Numbered from the stretch's first letter, positions 1-5,107 are shown. The stretch is 5,107 nt of DNA from Actinomyces sp. (GCA_003697065.1 RFFY01000336.1:1-5107); one strand, 5' to 3'. The notes: a model not told the origin generated them from the letters alone. Numbers and translations: made by a program.

Positions 1-1
1 G

Positions 2-550
2 CACGACATCGTCACCTCCGGCCGCGCCACCTACTGGGGCACCTCGGAGTGGTCGGCCGACGAGATCCGCGCCGCCTGGGAGATCGCCGAGCGTCACCAT
101 CTCCACAAGCCCGTGGTCGAGCAGCCCCAGTACAACCTCCTGACCCGGCGCCGGGTCGAGGTCGAGTACGCCCGCCTCTACGAGGACTGCGGACTCGGGC
201 TCACCACCTGGAGCCCCCTGGCGTCGGGGGCCCTCACCGGCAAGTATCTCGACGGCATTCCCGAGGGGTCGCGGGCGTCGCTGCCGGGCTACGAGTGGCT
301 GGCCGCCATGCTGACCGACCCCGACACCAACGCCAAGGTCCGTCGCCTGGTCCCCATCGCCGAGGAGCTGGGGTGTTCGCTGGCCCAGCTCGCCATCGCC
401 TGGTGTGTCCGCAACCCCCGGGTCAGCTCGGTCATCACCGGCGCCAGCCGGGTCGAACAGGTCCGCGACAACATGGCCGCCCTCGAGGTGGTCGATCGTC
501 TCGACGACGAGGTCTGCGCCCGCATCGACGCCGCCGTCGGATCGGACTGA
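2..550 (+). CDS. Aldo/keto reductase, K+ channel beta-subunit-like (AKR6 type), C-terminal part
   Basis: This is the last 182 residues of an NADPH-dependent aldo/keto reductase; the N-terminal part lies left of the window. The visible part follows Kv-beta/AKR6 proteins closely: YWGTSEWSADEI (residues 11-22 of the visible part), EQPQYN (40-45), TTWSPLASGALTGKY (68-82), a GIPEGSRASLPGYEWL segment (85-100), LAQLAIAWCVRNP (127-139) and the cofactor-binding GASRVEQVRDN (147-157). The family is usually about 320-340 residues, so roughly 145 residues are missing, including the Asp-Tyr-Lys-His catalytic tetrad, which cannot be checked. Bacterial members are soluble cytoplasmic carbonyl or aldehyde reductases; a channel-linked role is not implied. 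The physiological substrate cannot be read from the sequence. The stop is TGA at 548-550, followed by a non-coding gap. Confidence 0.95.
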   Translation, partial: HDIVTSGRATYWGTSEWSADEIRAAWEIAERHHLHKPVVEQPQYNLLTRRRVEVEYARLYEDCGLGLTTWSPLASGALTGKYLDGIPEGSRASLPGYEWLAAMLTDPDTNAKVRRLVPIAEELGCSLAQLAIAWCVRNPRVSSVITGASRVEQVRDNMAALEVVDRLDDEVCARIDAAVGSD

Positions 551-599
551 CGCCCGGCTCCGGTTTCGCCGCCCCCCGGCCCCCGACGCGGGACGCCGC

Positions 600-629
600 C
601 GGACCGGAGAGGGGGACGCACCCGGTCCG
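600..629. terminator. Putative terminator stem-loop after the reductase
   Basis: The arms CGGACCGG (600-607) and CCGGTCCG (622-629) are perfectly complementary over 8 bp, around a 14-base loop. The structure begins about 50 bases past the reductase stop. There is no T-run after it, so it is not a classical intrinsic terminator; high-GC actinobacteria often have hairpins without a U-tract. It could instead be a dyad operator or chance in a GC-rich spacer. Confidence 0.35.
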
Positions 630-666
630 ACGACGTTCCCTGGAGGGGTTCCGCATCTCCATCGGC

Positions 667-679
667 CGGTGCTGCACCG
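667..679. repeat. Short palindrome CGGTGC-T-GCACCG
   Basis: Two 6-bp arms surround one central base, making a perfect 13-bp odd palindrome, about 125-140 bases upstream of the cyclase start. The size suits a dimeric regulator's operator better than a terminator. No regulator family can be named from it. Confidence 0.3.
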
Positions 680-691
680 ATGTGAGGATCT

Positions 692-710
692 CGTGGACAC
701 GGGATCCACG
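692..710. repeat. Inverted repeat CGTGGA-N7-TCCACG
   Basis: Perfect 6-bp arms (692-697 and 705-710) surround a 7-base spacer, about 95 bases upstream of the cyclase start. It may be an operator half-site pair or an RNA hairpin in the cyclase leader. Chance is a real alternative at this base composition. Confidence 0.25.
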
Positions 711-791
711 GTCCCCCACCCGGGCCGCCATCCCGCTTGCCTGGTGAGGCGCCGTGACCGGGTGGCGGATCCTCCCCACGGCGTCGGATGT

Positions 792-798
792 GGGAGAG
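792..798 (+). promoter_or_regulatory. Ribosome binding site deciding a GTG start for the cyclase
   Basis: GGGAGAG at 792-798 lies 7 bases before GTG 806, which is optimal Shine-Dalgarno spacing. The alternative ATG at 788 in the same frame has no purine-rich site before it (its upstream sequence is CCCCACGGCGTCG), and the GGGAGAG would lie inside that longer ORF. This favours GTG 806. Confidence 0.6.
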
Positions 799-805
799 TC
801 CGGGC

Positions 806-1873
806 GTGCACCCCGACGAGTCGCATCCTCGCCCGGCACCCTCGGCGGTACCCCCGCCGACGCCGGACGCCATCCGGCGCTTCCTGGTCGACCTGGGCGC
901 CCCCGAGGCCGAGATTCCCGACGACCCCGAGCTGGCCGCCCAGCTCGCCGGTGACCTGGTCCTCGCCGCCGACGCCTCCCGGAGCCTGCGTGAGGTCGCC
1001 GGCGAGGCCGGCGTCGACGTCGAGGAGGCCCGTCGCATGTTCCGCGCCCTCGGCCTGCGCATCGACGACCCCGACGCCCCCGCCTTCTCCCCCGCCGACG
1101 CCGACTTCCTGCGTCTGGCCCGTTCGCGCCTGTCGGACCTGCTCACCGACGCCGAACGCACCGAGTTCCTGCGGGTGACCGGCCAGGCCCTCGCCACCAT
1201 CGCCGAGGCCGCGGTCGCCAGCCACGTCCAGGGGGTCGAGAGCCGCCTGCGTTCGCCCGCCGAGCACGTGTGGGTCAACGCCCACATGGCGGCCCTCGGT
1301 CGCGACCTCGCCGTCCACCTGGCCCCCGCCTTCCTCCATCACCTGCGCCAGGCGATCCGGCGTCAGCGCGAGGCCCAGTCCCGCCGTCACCGGGCCCTCG
1401 TCGAGATGGCGGTGGGTTTCGTCGACCTCGTCGGCTTCACCGACCTGTCCCGCCAGCTCGACGCCGACGAGCTCATCGCCCTCATCACCGAGTTCGAGGC
1501 CGCCGCCCACGAGCTGGCGGCCGACCACGACGCCCGGGTCGTCAAGCTCATCGGCGACGAGGTCATGTTCGCCGCCGTCGACCCGGCGGCGGCCGTCGAT
1601 CTGGCGGTCGAACTCGTGGGGCGCGACCACGGCCGCGAGGTCGTCCCCCGTGGCGGCGTGGCGGCGGGCGAGTGCGTGAACCTCCACGGCGACTACTTCG
1701 GCCCGGTCGTCAACCTGGCCGCCCGCCTGGTCGACCAGGCGGTGCCGGGTGAGGTGCTGCTCGACGACGCGGCCGCCCGGGCGAGCCGACGTCCGACCGA
1801 ACCGGCGGGACGGCGCCTCCTCGCCGGCTTCACCGACCCCGTCCGCGTCCACGCCATCGACGCGACGCCCTGA
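806..1873 (+). CDS. Class III adenylate cyclase with N-terminal Ad_cy_reg domain (Rv1264-like)
   Basis: Makes cAMP from ATP in the cytoplasm, acting as a homodimer. Residue numbers here count from the alternative ATG 788 (361 aa); from the preferred GTG 806 the protein is 355 aa. Residues about 25-190 resemble the regulatory domain of Rv1264-type cyclases, including a helix-turn-helix-like stretch with FRALGLRIDDPDAPAF (85-100). A basic linker (about 190-204) leads into the catalytic domain (205-361). All six catalytic positions are present: metal-binding D213 (in VDLVGFT) and D257 (in KLIGDE), ATP-specifying K253 and D302, and transition-state N309 and R313 (in VNLAAR). The spacing D302-N309-R313 matches Rv1264 as I recall it. 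No membrane segment is seen, so it should be soluble. In Rv1264 the N-terminal domain inhibits the catalytic domain in a pH-dependent way; the same control here is inference. Confidence 0.95.
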   Translation: MHPDESHPRPAPSAVPPPTPDAIRRFLVDLGAPEAEIPDDPELAAQLAGDLVLAADASRSLREVAGEAGVDVEEARRMFRALGLRIDDPDAPAFSPADADFLRLARSRLSDLLTDAERTEFLRVTGQALATIAEAAVASHVQGVESRLRSPAEHVWVNAHMAALGRDLAVHLAPAFLHHLRQAIRRQREAQSRRHRALVEMAVGFVDLVGFTDLSRQLDADELIALITEFEAAAHELAADHDARVVKLIGDEVMFAAVDPAAAVDLAVELVGRDHGREVVPRGGVAAGECVNLHGDYFGPVVNLAARLVDQAVPGEVLLDDAAARASRRPTEPAGRRLLAGFTDPVRVHAIDATP

Positions 1874-1884
1874 CCGCTCCGGGG

Positions 1885-1997
1885 CCCCACCACCGCAAGC
1901 CGAGGCCGGGCGGATGGACCGTTCCGTCGGTGCCACCCCACCACCGCTAGCCGGGGCCGGGCGGGTGGACGGATCCGTCGGTGCCGCCCCACCACCG
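1885..1997. repeat. 51-bp tandem direct repeat, about 2.2 copies
   Basis: Unit 1 is 1885-1935, unit 2 is 1936-1986, and a third copy is cut off after 11 bases (1987-1997). Each starts with CCCCACCACCG and ends with CCGTCGGTGCC plus one base. By hand alignment the two full units differ at 6 of 51 positions. The repeat fills almost the whole gap between the cyclase stop (1871-1873) and the regulator stop (about 2002). A weak, shortened resemblance to the unit's end (GACCG-TCCG) lies just after the cyclase stop, at about 1872-1881. The length is 17 codons, so frames through it show repeated peptides, but none belongs to a credible gene. Confidence 0.9.
1959..1989. terminator. Putative bidirectional terminator hairpin in repeat unit 2
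   Basis: Outer arms GGGCGG (1959-1964) and CCGCCC (1984-1989) enclose the perfect 12-bp palindrome GACGGATCCGTC (1968-1979), separated by small internal loops. It lies between two convergent genes, where a shared terminator is expected. There is no T-run. Unit 1 cannot form it as well: its inner palindrome is broken at two positions and one outer arm pair is mismatched. Confidence 0.4.
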
Positions 1998-2001
1998 GGC
2001 A

Positions 2002-2499
2002 TCAGGGGGTTTCGTCGAGATGGTGGACGGTCGTCTCGTGGACCGTGCGCATGGCGAAGTTCGACTTGATCCGGGCCACGCCGGGCAGGCGGGAGAGGTG
2101 GGCGGCGTGGATGCGTTCGAAGTCGGCGGTGTCGGCGACGCTGAGGTGCAGGAGGTAGTCGGCCTCCCCGGCCATGAGGTGACACGACATCACCTCGGGG
2201 CAGTCGGCGACCGCCGCTTCGAAGGCGCTCAGGCGCTCCACCGACTGGCTGACCAGCGAGATCTCGACGAACACGTCGAGGGGACGGCCGATGGCCGCCT
2301 TGTCGACGAGGAGGGCGTGGCCGGCGATCACCCCCGCCTCCTCGAGACGCCGCACCCGCCGGTGGACCGCCGAGGGTGACAGACCGACGTGCTCGGCCAG
2401 CTGGGCGTTGGTCAGGCGGCCGTCGGCCTGCAAGGCGTTGAGGAGACGGCGGTCGATGACGTCGAGTTCGAGACGACGGGACGGCATGCGCACGATCAT
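2002..2499 (-). CDS. Lrp/AsnC family transcriptional regulator, divergent from ald (AldR-like by position)
   Basis: A 165-residue regulator, close to the usual 150-165 of the family. Residues about 13-65 form the N-terminal winged helix-turn-helix (IDRRLLNALQADGRLTNAQL, then LSPSAVHRRVRRLEEAGVI). Residues about 75-155 form the RAM effector-binding domain, with FVEISL at 77-82, the ligand-loop motif GEADYLL (111-117) and RLPGVARIKS (137-146). Family members form dimers and higher oligomers on DNA and respond to amino acids. In mycobacteria a divergent Lrp-type gene, aldR, controls ald and responds to alanine; the same layout suggests that role here. The RAM sequence also looks like general Lrp, so orthology to aldR is not proven. 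The start is uncertain: codons 1 (ATG 2499), 3 (GTG) and 5 (ATG 2487) are all possible, and none has a strong ribosome site. Confidence 0.93.
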   Translation of the reverse strand: MIVRMPSRRLELDVIDRRLLNALQADGRLTNAQLAEHVGLSPSAVHRRVRRLEEAGVIAGHALLVDKAAIGRPLDVFVEISLVSQSVERLSAFEAAVADCPEVMSCHLMAGEADYLLHLSVADTADFERIHAAHLSRLPGVARIKSNFAMRTVHETTVHHLDETP

Positions 2500-2568
2500 C
2501 CATCTGATGCCGATATCGACGCAAGGATCTCGCGTCCGCCACCCGTCTGACCGCCAATTTCTCGATGA

Positions 2569-2586
2569 TCGTGACCGGGGTCACGA
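2569..2586. promoter_or_regulatory. CRP/GlxR-like operator: TCGTGACC-GG-GGTCACGA
   Basis: Perfect 8-bp arms surround two central bases. The core is GTGA-N6-TCAC (2571-2584), the consensus form bound by CRP/FNR-family cAMP receptors including E. coli CRP, mycobacterial Crp and corynebacterial GlxR. The centre lies about 58 bases before the ald start and 78 before the regulator start. If TAGCAT (2588-2593) is the ald -10, the site overlaps the core promoter and would repress; for class II activation (centre near -41) transcription would start near 2619, within 20 bases of the ald ATG. Another palindrome-binding dimer cannot be excluded. Confidence 0.6.
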
Positions 2587-2624
2587 CTAGCATGCGCGTC
2601 GAGACGCTTCCGCCGGCCGAGTCC

Positions 2625-2629
2625 AGGAG
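2625..2629 (+). promoter_or_regulatory. Ribosome binding site of ald
   Basis: AGGAG lies 6 bases before ATG 2636, a strong Shine-Dalgarno site that fixes the ald start. Confidence 0.85.
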
Positions 2630-2635
2630 CCCGCC

Positions 2636-3754
2636 ATGCGCATCGGTGTCCCCCGCGAGATCAAGGTCGAGGAGGGCCGGGTCGGCCTCACACCGGCCAG
2701 CGTCGCCGAACTGACCCACCACGGGCACCAGGTGTGGGTCGAGACGGCGGCGGGCGAGGCCTCGGGTCACACCGACGAGGAGTACCGGCGGGCCGGAGCC
2801 AGCGTCGTCGACACCCCCGAGGAGGTCTTCGAGGCGGCCGAACTCATCGTCAAGGTGAAGGAGCCCCTGGCGCCCGAACGAGCCCTGCTGCGGCCCCACC
2901 ACGTCCTGTTCACCTACCTGCACCTCGCCGCCGACCGGCCCCAGGCCGACGACCTCCTCGCCAGCGGCGCCACCGCCATCGCCTACGAGACCGTGGTCGA
3001 CGAGCGTGGCACCCTCCCCCTGCTCACGCCCATGTCCCAGGTGGCCGGCCGCCTGGCCGTCCAGGAGGGCGCCCACCATCTCACCGAACCCGCGGGCGGC
3101 ACCGGACTCCTGCTCGGCGGTGTACCCGGGGTCCCACCGGCCAAGGTCGTGGTGATCGGTGGCGGCGTGGTGGGCCGCAACGCCGTGGCCATGGCTCTCG
3201 GCCTCGGGGCCGACGTCACGGTGCTCGACCGCGACCTCCACGTCCTCGACGAACTCGAGAACGTCTACGGGGCCGCTCTCACCACCCGCTACGCCAGCCG
3301 GGCGGCGACCGCCGAGGAGGTCGTGGCGGCCAACCTCGTCATCGGCGCCGTGCTGGTGCGGGGCGCCAAGGCCCCCAAGCTCGTCACCGCCGAGATGGTC
3401 AAGCAGATGAGGCGGGGCTCGGTCATCGTCGACGTCGCCATCGACCAGGGCGGCTGCGTCGAGACCGCCCACCCGACGACCCACGCCGATCCCACCTTCG
3501 TCGTCGACGGGGTGGTCCACTACTGCGTGGCCAACATGCCCGGCGCTGTTCCGCGGACCTCCACCGACGCCTTGAACAACGCCACCCTGCCCTACGTGCT
3601 GGCCATCGCCGACAAGGGCGTGCAGGCCGCCCTCGCCGACGATCCGGGATTGCTGGAGGGGCTCACCGTGTGGCGGGGACACATCACCCATCCCGTCGTC
3701 GCCCACGAGTTGGGTCTGCCCCACACCCCCGCCCGCGAGGCCCTGGCCGCCTGA
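2636..3754 (+). CDS. ald: Alanine dehydrogenase
   Basis: Catalyses reversible NAD-dependent deamination of L-alanine to pyruvate and ammonia, as a cytoplasmic hexamer. The 372 residues match the usual length of about 371, and the start is fixed by MRIGVPREIK and the AGGAG site. Family residues are in place: substrate-binding R15, catalytic K75 (in KVKEP) and H96 (in YLH), the nucleotide-binding GGGVVG (175-180) with D198 at the end of the next strand (TVLD), and D270 (in DVAIDQGG). The C-terminal MPGAVPRTST (301-310) and NNATLPY (314-320) are also typical. The segment before R15 reads VEEG where I would expect an aromatic residue in place of G14; this looks like a tolerated variant. It is divergent from the Lrp-type regulator and converges on the kinase gene. 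The enzyme can either feed alanine into pyruvate or reoxidise NADH, as reported for mycobacteria under respiratory stress. Confidence 0.98.
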   Translation: MRIGVPREIKVEEGRVGLTPASVAELTHHGHQVWVETAAGEASGHTDEEYRRAGASVVDTPEEVFEAAELIVKVKEPLAPERALLRPHHVLFTYLHLAADRPQADDLLASGATAIAYETVVDERGTLPLLTPMSQVAGRLAVQEGAHHLTEPAGGTGLLLGGVPGVPPAKVVVIGGGVVGRNAVAMALGLGADVTVLDRDLHVLDELENVYGAALTTRYASRAATAEEVVAANLVIGAVLVRGAKAPKLVTAEMVKQMRRGSVIVDVAIDQGGCVETAHPTTHADPTFVVDGVVHYCVANMPGAVPRTSTDALNNATLPYVLAIADKGVQAALADDPGLLEGLTVWRGHITHPVVAHELGLPHTPAREALAA

Positions 3755-3756
3755 GC

Positions 3757-3800
3757 GGCGGCGACCGACCGGGAGTCACCCGGGGCGACCCGGAGCCGCC
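3757..3800. terminator. Putative shared terminator structure between convergent ald and kinase genes
   Basis: The gap is only 49 bases. Outer arms GGCGGC (3757-3762) and GCCGCC (3795-3800) can pair. Inside, CCGGG (3769-3773) can pair with CCCGG at either 3779-3783 or 3789-3793. There is no T-run. Its position after two converging stops supports a terminator role, but GC-rich sequence makes such pairing common. Confidence 0.35.
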
Positions 3801-3803
3801 CGT

Positions 3804-4865
3804 TCAGGTGTCGCCGGCGGCGGCGATGAGGCGGGCGGCCTTCTCGAAGAGGCGGACCGTGGTGGCGTGGAGCAGATCGCCCACCTCCCGTGGCGCCAGC
3901 CCGGCGTGGGCGCGGGCGTTGGTGCCCTCGAGGATGATGCCGGTCCGGTAGCAGGCCAGCACGGCGTACCAGTCGACGGCCGTCGTGTCCCGCGACGAGC
4001 GCTCGCGGTAGGCGGCCACCATCTCCGCCGCCGTCGGGAAGCCCTCCCACGGCTGGACCGTCACCGGACCGAGCTCGCCGCTCTCGTCGGGCCAGAAGGC
4101 CACCAGCAGGCCCAGATCCACCAGGGGGTCGCCGATGGTCGCCAGCTCCCAGTCGACCACGGCCGCCAGCTCCGGTCCGTCGAGGCGGTACAAGACGTTG
4201 GCGAGATGCAGATCCCCGTGGAGGATCCCCCGCGTCCACGCCGCCGGCCGGTTCACCTCCAGCCAGTCCCGGACCCGTTCGAGATGGGGGATGCGGGGGC
4301 CCGGGTAGCCGTCGAGCTCGCCGTAGGACTCGAGGTGGGCCCACCAGCGGGGCACCTGGCGTTCGAGGTAGCCCTCGGGCCGTCCGAAGTCACCCAGGCC
4401 CACGGCCTCGTGGTCGACCTCGCCGAGGGCGGCCGCGGCCTCGGCCAGGGCGATGCCCATCCGGTGGCGCAGGCCGGGGTCGCCGGCATGGAGGGGAGGG
4501 AGACCGACGGAGGGGTTGAACCCCGTCACCGGCTCCATCAGGTAGAAGGCGGCGCCGAGCACGGCGGTGTCGGGTTCGGCGGCGATGAGGCGGGGATGGG
4601 GGACGTCGGTTCCGGCGAGGGCCCCGAGCACCCGGGCCTCGCGGCGCATGGTCTCGTCGCTGTTGCGCCGCTTGTGCACGGGGGGCCGACGCAGGACATA
4701 GCCCTGTCCCCCACGCCGGAAGCGCACCAGGACGTTCTGGGTCCCGCCGGCGAGCGCTTCGATCTCGGTCAGGGGACCACGGCCCAGACCGCGTACGTCC
4801 ATCCAGTCCCGCAGCGCCCCGAGATCGACCCCGGGGATGTCGTCCCCGGCGCCCGTGGCGTTCAT
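3804..4865 (-). CDS. Phosphotransferase family protein, ACAD10/11 N-terminal-like kinase (APH fold)
   Basis: A 353-residue protein of the aminoglycoside phosphotransferase / choline kinase fold, closest in style to the kinase domain of ACAD10/ACAD11. Visible motifs: GGTQNVLVRF (40-49, nucleotide loop), YVLRRPP (56-62), RREARVL (74-80), VPHPRLI (88-94), FYLMEPVTG (107-115), the catalytic HGDLHLAN (216-223) with D218 and N223, and the metal-binding VVDWELATIGDP (236-247) with D238. In mammals the ACAD10/11 kinase phosphorylates 4-hydroxyacyl-CoAs before an acyl-CoA dehydrogenase step; bacterial homologues often sit with fatty acid catabolism genes. Antibiotic resistance is unlikely. The ATG overlaps the stop of the upstream SDR gene (ATGA, 4862-4865), so the two are probably co-transcribed and translationally coupled. 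GGGGGG (4869-4874) is only 3 bases before the start. The true substrate is not known. Confidence 0.92.
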   Translation of the reverse strand: MNATGAGDDIPGVDLGALRDWMDVRGLGRGPLTEIEALAGGTQNVLVRFRRGGQGYVLRRPPVHKRRNSDETMRREARVLGALAGTDVPHPRLIAAEPDTAVLGAAFYLMEPVTGFNPSVGLPPLHAGDPGLRHRMGIALAEAAAALGEVDHEAVGLGDFGRPEGYLERQVPRWWAHLESYGELDGYPGPRIPHLERVRDWLEVNRPAAWTRGILHGDLHLANVLYRLDGPELAAVVDWELATIGDPLVDLGLLVAFWPDESGELGPVTVQPWEGFPTAAEMVAAYRERSSRDTTAVDWYAVLACYRTGIILEGTNARAHAGLAPREVGDLLHATTVRLFEKAARLIAAAGDT

Positions 4866-5107
4866 CCGCCCCCCACGGTGCGGGTCATGCCCCCGTCGAC
4901 CCGCAGGATCGATCCCGTCGTGTAACTCGAGGCATCGGTGGCGAGATACAAGGCGGCCCCCACGATCTCGTCGGGGTCACCGACCCGGCGCAAGGGGACG
5001 AGACGCTCGACCATGGTCTCGACGACGGCCGGGTCCCAGGCGGCCGAGATGTCGGTGGCGAACATCCCCGGCATGAGGCAGTTGACCCGCACCTCGGGAG
5101 CGAAGGC
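4862..5107 (-). CDS. Short-chain dehydrogenase/reductase, C-terminal part
   Basis: The last 81 residues of an NAD(P)-dependent SDR; the start lies beyond the right edge. Typical C-terminal features are VRVNCLMPGMFATDI (visible residues 6-20, with the PG motif after the active-site strand), LRRVGDPDEIVGAALYL (39-55), TTGSILRVDGGMT (63-75). The glycine-rich cofactor motif and the Ser-Tyr-Lys active site would lie outside the window. The frame stays open to the edge, so the GTG at 5090-5092 is internal, not a start. The stop TGA (4862-4864) overlaps the ATG of the kinase gene, forming one operon. In such settings SDRs often oxidise or reduce a hydroxyacyl or alcohol intermediate, but the substrate cannot be read here. 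Confidence 0.93.
   Translation of the reverse strand, partial: AFAPEVRVNCLMPGMFATDISAAWDPAVVETMVERLVPLRRVGDPDEIVGAALYLATDASSYTTGSILRVDGGMTRTVGGG

Larger units (their letters stand above)
551..805. other. Intergenic region with inverted repeats, no gene seen
   Basis: About 255 bases separate the reductase stop from the likely cyclase start. The long frames that cross it are arginine- and proline-rich, match no family I recognise, and run into real genes in other frames, so I call no gene. It contains three inverted repeats, listed separately (600-629, 667-679, 692-710), and a ribosome binding site at its right end (792-798). No convincing -35/-10 pair is visible, although a promoter for the cyclase is expected here. 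Confidence 0.6.
2500..2635. promoter_or_regulatory. Divergent control region between the Lrp-type regulator and ald
   Basis: These 136 bases should hold promoters for both genes. Visible elements are the 18-bp palindrome at 2569-2586, the small palindrome CGATATCG at 2511-2518, and the most AT-rich stretch, CCAATTTCTCGATGATC (2554-2570). The 15-mer GACCGCCAATTTCTC (2549-2563) has the loose GA...TC ends with an AT-rich centre expected of Lrp-type boxes, but this is a weak match. TAGCAT at 2588-2593 could be a -10 element for ald; no good -35 sits at the right distance, which would suit an activator-dependent promoter. Confidence 0.65.

Noticed and set aside
754..767. GTGACCGGGTGGCG resembling a CRP site upstream of the cyclase
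   Set aside because: Only the left half-site GTGA is present; the right half lacks TCAC, so it is not a credible site.
289..1287. A 332-codon open frame on the - strand across the reductase end and the cyclase
   Set aside because: Low-complexity Arg/Ser/Ala-rich translation, antisense to two well-supported genes and crossing the gap between them.
1693..1995. Open frame on the - strand with a repeated 17-residue peptide (RHRR..PSARPRLAVVG type)
   Set aside because: The peptide repetition simply follows from the 51-bp DNA repeat being a multiple of three; the frame also runs antisense into the cyclase and has no family match.
1885..1997. Possible CRISPR array
   Set aside because: The units are head-to-tail with no unique spacers, and no cas genes are seen.
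2734..3951. A 405-codon open frame on the + strand overlapping ald
   Set aside because: Its translation is almost entirely Arg, Gly, Pro and His, matches no family, and lies in another frame of a clear ald gene. It is a by-product of high GC.
4685..4700. Kinase apparently lacking the usual nucleotide-binding lysine (VLRR instead of a lysine)
   Set aside because: As I recall, ACAD10/11-like members commonly read YVLR in this strand, so this is a family trait and not a sign of a dead kinase.
3867..4925. A 352-codon open frame on the + strand antisense to the kinase
   Set aside because: It mirrors the kinase codons and has no recognisable domain; the kinase frame has intact catalytic motifs.

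Overview
The window is very GC-rich and reads like an actinobacterial chromosome: codon third positions are almost all G or C, the real genes are flanked by long spurious ORFs in other frames, and gene spacing is tight. The gene content fits this. There is an Rv1264-type adenylate cyclase with an Ad_cy_reg domain and a divergent Lrp/AsnC regulator and alanine dehydrogenase pair, an arrangement known from mycobacteria. A non-mycobacterial actinobacterium, perhaps Acidimicrobiia, is my guess from style only. I see no mobile element, tRNA, rRNA or CRISPR array.

Layout, left to right. (1) 2-550 (+) is the C-terminal 182 residues of an aldo/keto reductase of the voltage-gated K+ channel beta-subunit type, cut by the window edge. 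(2) 551-805 is non-coding and carries three inverted repeats. (3) 806-1873 (+) is a class III adenylate cyclase with an N-terminal regulatory domain and all six catalytic positions intact; its likely start is GTG 806, not ATG 788. (4) 1885-1997 is a 51-bp tandem repeat, about 2.2 copies, lying between convergent genes. (5) 2002-2499 (-) is an Lrp/AsnC regulator. (6) 2500-2635 is a divergent control region with an 18-bp palindrome containing GTGA-N6-TCAC, the form of a cAMP-receptor-protein (CRP/GlxR) site. (7) 2636-3754 (+) is alanine dehydrogenase (ald). (8) 3757-3800 is a short structured gap between convergent genes. (9) 3804-4865 (-) is an ACAD10/11-like aminoglycoside-phosphotransferase-fold kinase. 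(10) 4862-5107 (-) is the C-terminal end of a short-chain dehydrogenase whose stop overlaps the kinase start by ATGA.

How it may work together: the regulator, the palindrome and ald form a plausible amino-acid and energy-responsive catabolic unit. The regulator would sense an amino acid, a CRP-family protein would read cAMP at the palindrome, and Ald would interconvert alanine and pyruvate with NAD(H). An intact cyclase immediately beyond the regulator makes a local cAMP link attractive, but the link is inference. The SDR-kinase pair looks like a separate lipid or hydroxyacyl-CoA catabolic operon continuing past the right edge. Nothing here is clearly a previously undescribed system; the most interesting items are the CRP-like operator and the 51-bp repeat.
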